64,000 nucleotides of DNA from Ferroacidibacillus organovorans (GTDB lineage Bacteria; Bacillota; Bacilli; Alicyclobacillales; SLC66): NCBI RefSeq assembly GCF_001642725.1, contig NZ_LSUQ01000005.1, positions 54,533-118,532 of the forward strand, read 5' to 3'. Within the stretch, counting starts at the first letter, position 1; every line of letters begins with the position of its first letter. The position numbers and the translations under genes were made by a program. Below are positions 36,394-44,802 of the stretch, in pieces. The notes under the pieces are model-generated. The model saw nothing but the letters and a program-made list of their open reading frames with translations, was not told where the DNA came from and did no database searches.

Positions 36394-36840
36394 TCACTTT
36401 TTCTTTCCGCCGTGAAACACCAAGCGGACGTGATCAAGGCCGTGACGCTGAAATTCTTGTTCATACTGTTCCTTGCGACGCCAAAGACGCATCTCTTGCT
36501 CCTTGGTGATTTCCTCACCCGATGCTGACTGTACAAGCGTGTCGCGATACGCCAAATGGTGAGATAATACATCCCAGAAGGTCTCCTCGTCGTATGCGTC
36601 AATGATTGGGGTGAGCGCTTCTTCGAGCAAGGGAGTCGGGTGGTGGCCGCCGCATCCGTCACAGTATTGCACAAGATCTTCTGCGCCGTATTCGGGCGCC
36701 GCGGCATAGAGCGCGTCTGCTGTCTCAAGCAGGTCTTTATACATTTCTCCACCTTCTGGCGCGCCGTTTACGACCCACTCGCCAAGAAAGACGAGCGACA
36801 ACATCTTTTTGTATTGTTCTTCACTGATTTCCAGCTTCAT
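36394..36840 (-). CDS. conserved-looking acidic protein with CDGCGGHH motif
   Basis: 148 residues, acidic and mostly helical, no membrane segment. The notable feature is CDGCGGHHPT at about 60-69, which could bind zinc or be redox active. The C-terminal third is charged and basic (WRRKEQYEQEFQRHGL, ending in KKK). Not recognised. It is divergent from the thioredoxin-like gene with only 41 bases between starts, so the two may share a control region; a redox link is a guess. Confidence 0.75.
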   Translation of the reverse strand: MKLEISEEQYKKMLSLVFLGEWVVNGAPEGGEMYKDLLETADALYAAAPEYGAEDLVQYCDGCGGHHPTPLLEEALTPIIDAYDEETFWDVLSHHLAYRDTLVQSASGEEITKEQEMRLWRRKEQYEQEFQRHGLDHVRLVFHGGKKK

Positions 36841-36881
36841 TGGACACCTCGTTTGTAAGAAGAAAGGATTGACATGCGAAA

Positions 36882-37205
36882 ATGAAAGAATTGAAATCGA
36901 TTGAAGCGTTTCACGACATGGTTCAATCGGGTAAAACCGTGATTGAATTTTACGCGGATTGGTGCACAGACTGCAAGCGTATCGAGCCTAACCTTGACAC
37001 ATGGGCTGATCAGTTTGCGGGGCAATTCGCGATGGCGCGCATCAACTGTGAAGAGGTGCCGGAGATCGCTGAGCAGTTTGAGGTCGTTGGTATTCCATCT
37101 TTTCTCGCCTTTGATCACGCAAAGCTCGTCAATCGCTTGTACAGCCGCGACGCAAAATCAAAGCAACAAGTGGAATCTTATTTGCAATCCGCATTTGACG
37201 TGTAA
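36882..37205 (+). CDS. thioredoxin-like protein
   Basis: 107 residues, a complete thioredoxin fold. The active site is WCTDC (about residues 27-31) instead of the usual WCGPC, and the cis-proline loop is GIPS. The change of the dipeptide between the cysteines to Thr-Asp alters redox potential in known variants, as in YtpP-like proteins of Bacillus. No signal peptide: cytoplasmic. Divergent from the CDGCGGHH protein gene. Confidence 0.92.
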   Translation: MKELKSIEAFHDMVQSGKTVIEFYADWCTDCKRIEPNLDTWADQFAGQFAMARINCEEVPEIAEQFEVVGIPSFLAFDHAKLVNRLYSRDAKSKQQVESYLQSAFDV

Positions 37206-37257
37206 CGGCCGGAGGCTATGTCCACGCCGCGCCTTTCATCGTAACGTACACGGTGTA

Positions 37258-37324
37258 GAGCGGGTGTGACACATGAAGTGTGGCGTGAGGATCCACGCTT
37301 CATGTGTCACACCCGCTCTCCTTT
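37258..37324. terminator. very long bidirectional hairpin
   Basis: A stem of 26 bp with a single G-T wobble: left arm 37258-37283, right arm 37293-37318, nine-base loop. CCTTTT follows on the plus strand. It lies between convergent genes (thioredoxin-like on plus, small membrane protein on minus) and can serve both. Confidence 0.85.
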
Positions 37325-37337
37325 TGAACGCTCATCA

Positions 37338-37511
37338 TTAGATATAGCCGCGTGAAAAGCCGATGACGACGAGAACAAGCATGATGAGAATGTAAACTCG
37401 CAGCCCCCAAAATACGCTGCTCACCCACCCTTTTACCTGTGCGCGCTCGAGCGGCGGAAGTTGCTCCAGATCGTTTTCTGGATAAAATGTCTCAAATGTT
37501 TTTTCACGCAT
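37338..37511 (-). CDS. 57-residue membrane protein next to the NRAMP-related transporter
   Basis: ATG at 37511 eight bases after GGGAGG. The product starts with an acidic soluble part (MREKTFETFYPENDLEQLPP) and ends with one hydrophobic helix (FWGLRVYILIMLVLVVIGFS) and GYI. It begins about 30 bases after the transporter stop and reads the same way, so it is in the same magnesium-controlled transcript. It may be a small accessory subunit. No known family recognised. Confidence 0.75.
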   Translation of the reverse strand: MREKTFETFYPENDLEQLPPLERAQVKGWVSSVFWGLRVYILIMLVLVVIGFSRGYI

Positions 37512-37541
37512 GGTACATACCTCCCGATTGCGATTTGGATT

Positions 37542-38888
37542 TTAGAAGAGTTTTGGCATGACGACCGATAGTCCGTACACAGCGTTCAATCCAACCAAAA
37601 GTGCCACAATCACGACGGCCGAAACGTTTTGCCACTTGCGGTTGACGTGAGCCCCCATAATGTGTCGATCGTTCAGCAGGAGCACTAAGAAGAGCAGCGC
37701 GGCTGGCATAAAGATCGACGCGATCACCTGCACTGTCAGGTTGAGAAAACCGAGCGGCGCATTCGGAATCAAAACGATGCTTGCGGCAAGAACTGCGCTG
37801 AGGATGCCCGGCAAATAAAACTTCCACGCGCGCCGCGCCGGCATGTTGATGCTTTTTGGCCAGTGAAACGCTTCGCCCATCGCCCACGATGTGCTTGCCG
37901 TCAGCGCGATCATCGAGATGGTGCCCGCTTCGACCATTCCCAGTGCAAAGAGGGTTTCTCCCGTATTCCCCAAACGCTGTCCGATCACAGTGAGAATTTG
38001 TTGGATGCTCAGATTGGAAGCACCGTTCATTCCGTGGACAACCGTTCCTGTCAGGATTACGAGCGCGAGTGCAACGGCGACCATGGCGACGGTTCCTACT
38101 GCAGTATCCATCTGGCCGTGGCGGATATCCTTCACGGTCAATCCCTTGTCGACGACCGCTGACTGTTGGAAAAACAGCATCCACGGAGCAATCGTCGTTC
38201 CGAAGTTTGCGAGGATGATAAAAACGAACGCCGGCGTGAAGCCGCCAGGAACCTGCCAGTGGGCAAACGCGTCGGCGACCACCGACCAGTGTGGGTGCGC
38301 CATGAACGCCAGTGGAATAAAAATGAGGTTGCCTGCCGCGATCCAGAGCGAGACGCGCTCCCAAGTGTAGTAGCGCAGTACAAGCAGCACCACGGCGTCA
38401 AGCGAAATGGCAAGCAGGGCGCTCAGCCAGTGCGGTACGCCAAACACGGAGAGTCCGAGCGTAATGCCGATAAATTCAGTAATCAGCGTGAGAATGTTGG
38501 CAAGGACAAGATCGACGAGTGAGAACCAACCCCAGAAAGCGCCGTAGCGTCCCCAGATCAGTTCAGCGTGACCGCGGCGTGTCACTGCGCCGAGGCGAAC
38601 GGTCATCTCTTGCACGATGTACGCGATGATGCCTGACAGAATGAGTGCGGGGATGAAGAATCCGATGCCGTAGGTTGCGCCGGTTTGGGAATAGGTGATC
38701 ACACCGCCGGCGTCGTTGTCTGCGATCATCACGAGGACGCCGGGGCCAATCAAGACGTAACCAAGTAAAATTCTTGAGAGCCATCCACGTTTTTGGCGGA
38801 GTGTGTCAATTCGAGCTTGGTCTTTCGCGCGGATCGCTGCATCTTCGGAGTCAATGGAACGTACGTAAACAGCTTGTTGTTGGATCAT
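37542..38888 (-). CDS. NRAMP-related transporter, probably Mg2+ (NRMT-like)
   Basis: 448 residues, about 11 membrane helices of the SLC11 fold. In classical MntH, helix 1 has DPGN and helix 6 has MPH for manganese; here helix 1 reads ADNDAGGVITYS (DNDAGG at 57-62) and helix 6 TTIAPWMLFF (231-240), so the sulfur ligand Met is replaced. These changes are what is described for NRAMP-related magnesium transporters. An M-box riboswitch upstream supports magnesium. ATG at 38888 follows AAAGGAGG by nine bases; the longer frame to 38936 is not needed. The N-terminal 36 residues are charged and cytoplasmic. Confidence 0.88.
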   Translation of the reverse strand: MIQQQAVYVRSIDSEDAAIRAKDQARIDTLRQKRGWLSRILLGYVLIGPGVLVMIADNDAGGVITYSQTGATYGIGFFIPALILSGIIAYIVQEMTVRLGAVTRRGHAELIWGRYGAFWGWFSLVDLVLANILTLITEFIGITLGLSVFGVPHWLSALLAISLDAVVLLVLRYYTWERVSLWIAAGNLIFIPLAFMAHPHWSVVADAFAHWQVPGGFTPAFVFIILANFGTTIAPWMLFFQQSAVVDKGLTVKDIRHGQMDTAVGTVAMVAVALALVILTGTVVHGMNGASNLSIQQILTVIGQRLGNTGETLFALGMVEAGTISMIALTASTSWAMGEAFHWPKSINMPARRAWKFYLPGILSAVLAASIVLIPNAPLGFLNLTVQVIASIFMPAALLFLVLLLNDRHIMGAHVNRKWQNVSAVVIVALLVGLNAVYGLSVVMPKLF

Positions 38889-38910
38889 GGCAGAGATCCT
38901 CCTTTCTGGG

Positions 38911-38997
38911 TTAACGGGCATGGCAAAACGATGCAAAGCATTGTTGCTGAATTTGAAGCTGATTTTGTAAATCGCCTATACTAGGACCGCTTTCCAT
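38911..38997 (-). CDS. 28-codon upstream ORF between riboswitch and transporter
   Basis: A strong binding site, CTGGGAGGTGATGGGC, precedes the ATG at 38997. The 28-residue product (MESGPSIGDLQNQLQIQQQC, then FASFCHAR) is polar and Gln-rich and unlike any family I know. It ends 22 bases before the transporter ATG, which has its own binding site. It could be a leader peptide that couples or tunes translation. Confidence 0.5.
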   Translation of the reverse strand: MESGPSIGDLQNQLQIQQQCFASFCHAR

Positions 38998-39035
38998 GCC
39001 CATCACCTCCCAGAAAGAGTGTTCCCTACGGATAC

Positions 39036-39075
39036 TCAAAGAAAATCCCCCTGTAGAATGAACAGGGGGATTTTC
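39036..39075 (-). terminator. expression-platform terminator of the M-box riboswitch
   Basis: Stem GAAAATCCCCCTGT / ACAGGGGGATTTTC (14 bp) with a seven-base loop; on the minus strand TTTTCTTTG follows. Its first arm (minus strand AATCCCCCTGTT) can instead pair with AACAAGGGGGAT at the 3' edge of the aptamer, a classic antiterminator choice. Confidence 0.9.
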
Positions 39076-39104
39076 TTACACGGGAATATACCGCGCATCC
39101 CCCT

Positions 39105-39268
39105 TGTTGAGCTTTAGCACTATGCGTCGTAGAGTTTTCACTCAGCCACATTAAGTAAAGCCTTAGTCCGGCAATACCTGTTCAACCCATTGGCGTCTCT
39201 CGACGTTTCCGGGCAGTGGCGTGTTTCCGCATAGAAGCCTCGCCTAACGAGGATTCGACTCTCAATTG
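39105..39268 (-). promoter_or_regulatory. M-box (ykoK) magnesium riboswitch aptamer
   Basis: Read on the minus strand the region has the conserved blocks of the M-box RNA in order: CGTTAGGCGAGGC, then GACGCCAATGGGTTGAACAG, then GTGCTAAAGCTCAACAAGG, with pairing of TTGAG near 39268 and CTCAA near 39107 closing stem P1. Magnesium binding should stabilise P1 and let the downstream terminator form, switching off the transporter operon when magnesium is ample. It accounts for the gene-free stretch 38998-39330; the rest to 39393 holds its promoter region. Confidence 0.95.
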
Positions 39269-39393
39269 TAGCGTATCGAATGTATTGTGGTTCGTAAACT
39301 CTTTGTATTCATACCATGCATAAACGCACTCGTCAATCCTTTTTTGCCCTACTGCGTGTTAAGGAATTGTGAATATAGAGATGCGTGACGCTT

Positions 39394-40563
39394 TCACGAA
39401 GAAGTTCGCGGATAAGGCTTCGTTTCATAGATGCGCAGCGTGATAAAACTCGCGAGCGCACCGAGTAGGCTGATGAGAGAGATCGCGACAAATCCTCCGC
39501 GGAGCCCGCTTGTGCGGCTGATGAGCCCGACGAGAACAGGTCCGCCGAACATGCCAATCGAGTAGACAGCTTGAAAGAAGCCCATCGCCGTTGCGCGGAG
39601 ATCTTCGCGTACGTGGCGGATGGATAGCCCCATCAATTGAGGCATGCAGATGCCCTGGCCAAGTCCGTTAAACGCTTGTGTGATAAACAGCCAAATCATG
39701 GAGGTCGAATACGGAATTGCAAGCGTTGCGACTGCCGAGAGAAGAAATCCAAACGTCACGAGTTTGCGCGGCCCAAAGCGCTGCATAAACGGGCGGCTGC
39801 TCAGATAGCCGGCGAGCGCGTTTGGAAGCGTTGACAGCACCGTGAGCTCGCCGAGTTGGGCGTGGGTTGCATGTAGGTGAGCCGCCTTTATGGGCGTAAA
39901 CCCAAACAGGGTGGTAAACGTGACGGCCTGTGCCAGCGCAGCGAGCAACGATGCGCGTAGCGTGCGTGGATCGGCGGCCATGCGCAAGAGGGAAGGGGGC
40001 TTTTCCGTCGCGCGTTTTGGCGTTTCTTGAAGCCAGAGCGCGATGAAGAGTCCGATGACCCCGCCGCACGCGGCGATGACAAAAACGAAATGGATGCCGA
40101 ATTGACCTGCGAGAATGCCGCCGAGCAGCATCGCGATCATTTGTCCTAGGCTCGCGTAATAGCTGAGCAGACTCATGGCGCGCGGCGCCTCGTCGGACGA
40201 GAAGAAGCGTGCGAACATGACAGTGTATGCGACCCACGCGCCAGCTGCCACACCGGCAAGGCTGCGCCAGAGCAGGGCGAGTGCGGGTGCTGGAAAGAGG
40301 GCGAAACCAGCGCTTGACAGTGTGCCAACGAGCAAACCGGCGATGACGTATGGTTTGCGGCGACCCGTTCGATCGGCGGCGATGCCAATCGGAATGCGCA
40401 CGATCATCTGGGTGAGGCCATAGCTGCCGAGCACGAGGCCGACCGCCGTGAGACTGAGGCCCATCTGATTTAAGTAGGGTGGAAAAATGGGGACATAGGT
40501 ATAGACGCTGAACCAGTAGAACATGGTGACAATCGGGAGCAGAATCGGGTTGAGGCGCTGCAT
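39394..40563 (-). CDS. MFS transporter
   Basis: About 389 residues with 12 predicted helices. Motif A in the 2-3 loop is clear (GIAADRTGRRKPYV). The group is the sugar/drug-type MFS with a duplicated core. ATG at 40563 is preceded by GAGAGGAG; the frame is open eight codons further, without support. It is transcribed toward the riboswitch region, independently of the magnesium transporter. Substrate unknown. Confidence 0.9.
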   Translation of the reverse strand: MQRLNPILLPIVTMFYWFSVYTYVPIFPPYLNQMGLSLTAVGLVLGSYGLTQMIVRIPIGIAADRTGRRKPYVIAGLLVGTLSSAGFALFPAPALALLWRSLAGVAAGAWVAYTVMFARFFSSDEAPRAMSLLSYYASLGQMIAMLLGGILAGQFGIHFVFVIAACGGVIGLFIALWLQETPKRATEKPPSLLRMAADPRTLRASLLAALAQAVTFTTLFGFTPIKAAHLHATHAQLGELTVLSTLPNALAGYLSSRPFMQRFGPRKLVTFGFLLSAVATLAIPYSTSMIWLFITQAFNGLGQGICMPQLMGLSIRHVREDLRATAMGFFQAVYSIGMFGGPVLVGLISRTSGLRGGFVAISLISLLGALASFITLRIYETKPYPRTSS

Positions 40564-40684
40564 GGTTCGCTCCTCTCGGTTAGGCATTGCGATTCACCCA
40601 TCGTACACAATATCTTCGAAATGAGAAAGGCTCATGGTATGATCTAACGAGATTATTTGAACATTCATTAAAGGGGTTGTCGCA

Positions 40685-41761
40685 ATGGAAAAATTAGAAC
40701 TGAACCTCTTTAAACTGCTCAGTCTCTCAGGGCCGTGTGGGTTTGAACATGAAGTGGCGCGCGCGATTTATGAACACGCAACGTTGTTTGCGGACGAGTG
40801 TCGCATCGATGGGCTAGGCAACGTGTGGGTGGGTGTCAGGGGCGCAAAGGATGGCCCGACACTGCTCGTCGCTGCACACATGGATGAAGTAGGGTTCATG
40901 GTCAAGACGATTGATGCGAATGGATTTTTGCGACTTGAACAGTTGGGCGGGCACGATCCGCGTACGGTGCTCGGCCAGGATGTGGTCGTGCTGACCGAAC
41001 ATGGACAAGTTCCTGGCGTTGTCGGGACGTTGTCTGTCCATTTTTTGCGCTATGACGATCCAGCGCGGGCGCCTAAGTTTCACGAGCTTTATGTGGATTG
41101 CGGCGCGACATCGCGCGAGCACGCGCACGCGATGGGAATTCGCGTCGGTCAGGCGGTGGCGTATGAACCGTCTGTGAGGCGCATTGGGGAGACGCGCATC
41201 GCCTCTAAATCCCTTGACGATCGCGCCGGGTGCGCGGTCTTGCTCACAGCGCTTGAAACGATTGACCGCGCGCAACTGCACGGCACGGTGTGGGGGTTGT
41301 TCTCCGTGCAAGAAGAGGTAGGGCTGCGCGGCGCCAAAGCGGCGGCGGCGGCGCTTCGCGCAGATGTGGCGCTCGCTGTCGACACGACGGCCGTTTCGGA
41401 TACGCCCTATCCACACGCGCCAGTGGATCACGGTCTCGCGTTAGGGCAGGGTGCCGCGATTAAAGCGATGGATTTCAGTCTCATCGGAAGCCTGAGCGTT
41501 CGCCGTTTGCTCGAGCGGGTTGCGCGGGAGCGCGCGATTCCTGTGCAGACTGAAGTGTTTGCGGGCATTGGAACCGACGCGGGCGCACTTCACATGGAGG
41601 GCGGGGCGGTTCCCTCTGGCGTCATCTCCATCCCGTCGCGTTACACGCATTCTCCGATTGAGATGATCGATTTGAACGATCTGAACGGATGTTATCGATT
41701 GTTGCGCGGATTCATGGAAACCATGAGTTCGGTTGAGGAATTTTCGTTTTTGCATACGTGA
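40685..41761 (+). CDS. M42-family aminopeptidase (glutamyl aminopeptidase/endoglucanase-type)
   Basis: 358 residues. Dinuclear metal ligands are seen in AAHMDEVG (about 62-69), KSLDDRAG, QEEVGLRGA and VDTTAVSD, and the last His in YTHSPIE. These are the hallmarks of M42 peptidases (YsdC, FrvX, PepA-type) that cut short peptides in large tetrahedral assemblies. Stop overlaps a possible GTG start of the CCA gene. 358 residues is the usual length. Confidence 0.94.
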   Translation: MEKLELNLFKLLSLSGPCGFEHEVARAIYEHATLFADECRIDGLGNVWVGVRGAKDGPTLLVAAHMDEVGFMVKTIDANGFLRLEQLGGHDPRTVLGQDVVVLTEHGQVPGVVGTLSVHFLRYDDPARAPKFHELYVDCGATSREHAHAMGIRVGQAVAYEPSVRRIGETRIASKSLDDRAGCAVLLTALETIDRAQLHGTVWGLFSVQEEVGLRGAKAAAAALRADVALAVDTTAVSDTPYPHAPVDHGLALGQGAAIKAMDFSLIGSLSVRRLLERVARERAIPVQTEVFAGIGTDAGALHMEGGAVPSGVISIPSRYTHSPIEMIDLNDLNGCYRLLRGFMETMSSVEEFSFLHT

Positions 41762-41790
41762 GTCGGGATGTGCAGAGAGGAAGTGTGCCG

Positions 41791-43014
41791 ATGTGCGAAC
41801 AGACAGGGGACGAGCTTCGCGGCATCGCGCGGCGCATCGCACAAGCGGGTGGACGGATGTATCGCGTTGGCGGCGGGGTGCGCGACGCGTACCTCGGATT
41901 GCCTGCAAAAGACGAGGATTTCTGCATCGTCGGATTCGATGATGAGCTGATTTCGCGCGTGCTTCCGGAAGCGTTTGCGGTGGGCAAATCGTTTCCCGTC
42001 TATCGGCTGCGCAGCGGCGGCAGGGTCTATGAATTGGCATTAGCGCGACGCGAGCGTAAAGCGGGAAGCGGGCATCGCGGCTTTGCCGTAGAGTTCGGGC
42101 AAGAAGTGACACTGACGGAAGATCTGGTGCGCCGGGATCTCACGGTGAATGCGATGGCAATCGATGTGTTGACGGATGAACACTACGATCCGTATGGTGG
42201 ACTCGACGATCTCAAGCGGCGCGTTTTGCGCGCTGTATCGGATGCGTTTGCTGAGGATCCACTACGTGTATACCGCACGGCGCGCTTTGCGGCGCAACTT
42301 TCTTTTTCTGTTGAGCCGCGCACGAGCGCGATGATGCAGAGGCTCACGGGTGAGCTTGAGACGCTGAGTGTCGAGCGGGTGTTTGACGAGTTTCGTAAGG
42401 CCTTGCGCACAGCTCAGCCGCTGCGGTTTTTTCAGGCGCTGCGCGACGCGTCTGCGCTATTCCCGCACTTCGGGGCGTTTGGCGAGGAAGAGACGTTTCA
42501 GCGCCTCAAAAATCTGTTGGCGGCGGACGCGACCGCGACGAAGGCGCTTCAAGAACCGCTTTCTGACGAGGCGATCTTTGCGATGGTCTTGCTGAGCCTC
42601 GCACGTGACGAGGATGCGCACGCCTTCTGCCAACGAATGCGTGTGCCAGAATTGTGGAAGACCGCAGCCACCCTTTTACGGCAACCACTTTTTGAAGAGA
42701 ATCTCTCTTTGCATCAGCGCGCGGAGCGTGTAGTGCAACGCATTCGCAAGCTTGAGCGATGTGGCCTGACGATACGCGAATACGCGCACATCCGCGCAGT
42801 CGCCGAAGGAATCGCGCAAGGATGGACGGCGTATGCGTGGCTACTCGATGTGGCAGAAGGGTTGCGCGCGATTCGCGGGGAGGATGTCATGCGTGAAAAC
42901 CCGGCGCTTTCAGGCCCGGCCGTGGGCAGGGGGATTGGGCAGCGGCGGGTAGCCTACGCAATGAACGTTATGGGAATACGCTATGGGCGCGACGGATCAG
43001 TCGACGTTTTATGA
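41791..43014 (+). CDS. cca: CCA-adding tRNA nucleotidyltransferase, E. coli-like type
   Basis: Adds or repairs the 3' CCA of tRNA. Head-domain motifs: VGGGVRD (26-32), the metal pair DED (41-43), ARRERKAGSGHRGF (85-98) and RRDLTVNA (114-121), then EDPLRVYRTARFAA. The RKxGxGxxGF and VTLTEDLVRRDLT wording is that of the E. coli enzyme, not the Bacillus one. The HD phosphohydrolase domain that follows in E. coli is not recognisable: where HDLGK should be the sequence reads LARDEDAH. ATG at 41791 follows GAGAGGA; 407 residues. All four tRNAs in this window that I can check already encode CCA, so repair is the likely role. Confidence 0.9.
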   Translation: MCEQTGDELRGIARRIAQAGGRMYRVGGGVRDAYLGLPAKDEDFCIVGFDDELISRVLPEAFAVGKSFPVYRLRSGGRVYELALARRERKAGSGHRGFAVEFGQEVTLTEDLVRRDLTVNAMAIDVLTDEHYDPYGGLDDLKRRVLRAVSDAFAEDPLRVYRTARFAAQLSFSVEPRTSAMMQRLTGELETLSVERVFDEFRKALRTAQPLRFFQALRDASALFPHFGAFGEEETFQRLKNLLAADATATKALQEPLSDEAIFAMVLLSLARDEDAHAFCQRMRVPELWKTAATLLRQPLFEENLSLHQRAERVVQRIRKLERCGLTIREYAHIRAVAEGIAQGWTAYAWLLDVAEGLRAIRGEDVMRENPALSGPAVGRGIGQRRVAYAMNVMGIRYGRDGSVDVL

Positions 43015-43140
43015 ACGCTTACGGAGATGGACGAATGCACCGTTCCTTTTTAAAGCTTTCTTCAAGTCGGGGTTTGTTCATACTTCGATTCGCCCTTTTT
43101 CGCTATGATAGGTGTATCGTAGAATTGAGGGATGGCATCT

Positions 43141-44802
43141 ATGGTTAATGTTTCACTCTATCGCATTGTTGCCATCGTCTGGATGTCCGTGTCGTTCTTT
43201 CTCCAAATCTGGTGGTTTCAGAAGCGCCATCGACAACCGTGGTCTGCAGAGACGTCCGCTCATTTCGAGAGATTGATCGTCAAACAGGCGGCGACGTACC
43301 GGGAGACCGCGATTCGCTTGCAGGGGTTGCTGATTAAATTCGGACAGTTTTTGAGTACGCGAGCAGACCTGCTCCCAGACGTATTTCTGCGTGAATTGTC
43401 CACACTTGTCGACCAAGTTCCGACGGTGCCGTGGGAACAGGTTCGCCCGCTGCTTGACGCGGCGTGGGGTGGAGCCTACGGGGAAGTTCTTGAACGCATC
43501 AGCGCGGCGCCTGTCGCATCCGCTTCGATTGGCGTGGTGTATAAAGGCTATCTGCACAGCGGTGAAGCGGTTGCCGTGAAGGTTCGGCGTCCGGGGATTG
43601 AACGGATCATTCGCGCGGATTTTCAGGCGTTGCGCATCGTGACGTTTCTGACGAAACGGTTTACAAAGCTCGGCAAAATGGCCGATTTGCCCGCGCTTTA
43701 TCAGCAAGTGGTCAGCATTATCGGCGATGAGATGGATTTTCAGAAAGAGCTTGCAAATGGGGAGTATTTTGCGACGCGCTTTCACGATTTTGAAGGCATC
43801 GAGATCCCCACGTATTATGCGCGATACTCGACGCGCTCCGTGCTTGTCATGTCTTGGATGGAGTCGGCAAGGGTGACGGACCTCGTTTTTATCGAGGAGC
43901 ACGGGCTCGATCGGCACGTCATTGCTGAGCGGCTCGTTCGCAGCTTTGCCATCCAGTTGTTTCAGGGTGGACGTTTCCACGCCGATCCGCACCCTGGTAA
44001 CATTTTGCTGCGCGAAGACGGCACAATCGTTCTGATTGATTTTGGCATGATCGGAACCATTCGCGATGAGGACGCGCGCGCCATTCGCGTGTTTGTCGAG
44101 GCGTTGATTTTTGGAAACGCGGATCAGATTGTCGAATCCCTCGAACGCTTGCGTTTTTTATTGCCGCATGCAGATAAGGCGGCGCTGCGCGATGTGGTGA
44201 TGACGCTGTTTCGCGCGTATACTTCAAAAAACACACCGCTATTTGATGACGTTGCATTTGAACGGGTTTTAATCGATGTACAGAATACAATCAAAAAGCA
44301 ACCGATCCAACTGCCGAGCGAGTTTGCCTTTTTGGGGCGCACACTCTCGACGCTGGTAGGCGTCTTGCACATTCTTGATCCTGGCATCGACCTGGTGGCA
44401 GTTGCGCGACCGGTGGTGACGGATTGGCTGAATGCGCAAGGCGACGCGAAGAAGGAGCAGGAAGACGGCCTGAATTGGCTGAAGATGGTTCGCGATTGGG
44501 CGTCTCCACTCGTGCAACTGCCGGTGCTCTTGACCGATTCGCTGCGCGCAGTTGAACGGAATCGCGAAGCAGACAGGCGTCAGCACTATGAGCGCTTGAC
44601 ACAGCAGGCGTATTTGCGCAATCACCTCTTTTCCTTCATCGTGTTTGCTTTGACTGGTGTCGGCGCCTACCTCGCGTGGGATTTGAAGCAGTGGAGCCTT
44701 TTTGACGGCACTGGATTGATTTGCGTGATCTCACTTGTGATCATGTGGCAGATTCGACGAAAGCATCACCGCTTTTTACAGCGACTGAGAAAGGGGATTT
44801 GA
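43141..44802 (+). CDS. ABC1/UbiB-family atypical kinase
   Basis: About 553 residues. The family's KFGQ motif (66-69) and Ala-rich loop (VASASIGVVYKG), catalytic Lys in AVKVRRPG, HADPHPGN and DFG (LIDFGMIG) are all present. A short hydrophobic segment lies at the N-terminus (5-25) and two helices at the C-terminus, anchoring it to the membrane. UbiB proteins support quinone synthesis in other bacteria; Firmicutes use menaquinone and the role there is unclear. Met at 43141 lies nine bases after TTGAGGG. Overlaps the next small gene (TGATG). Confidence 0.92.
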   Translation: MVNVSLYRIVAIVWMSVSFFLQIWWFQKRHRQPWSAETSAHFERLIVKQAATYRETAIRLQGLLIKFGQFLSTRADLLPDVFLRELSTLVDQVPTVPWEQVRPLLDAAWGGAYGEVLERISAAPVASASIGVVYKGYLHSGEAVAVKVRRPGIERIIRADFQALRIVTFLTKRFTKLGKMADLPALYQQVVSIIGDEMDFQKELANGEYFATRFHDFEGIEIPTYYARYSTRSVLVMSWMESARVTDLVFIEEHGLDRHVIAERLVRSFAIQLFQGGRFHADPHPGNILLREDGTIVLIDFGMIGTIRDEDARAIRVFVEALIFGNADQIVESLERLRFLLPHADKAALRDVVMTLFRAYTSKNTPLFDDVAFERVLIDVQNTIKKQPIQLPSEFAFLGRTLSTLVGVLHILDPGIDLVAVARPVVTDWLNAQGDAKKEQEDGLNWLKMVRDWASPLVQLPVLLTDSLRAVERNREADRRQHYERLTQQAYLRNHLFSFIVFALTGVGAYLAWDLKQWSLFDGTGLICVISLVIMWQIRRKHHRFLQRLRKGI

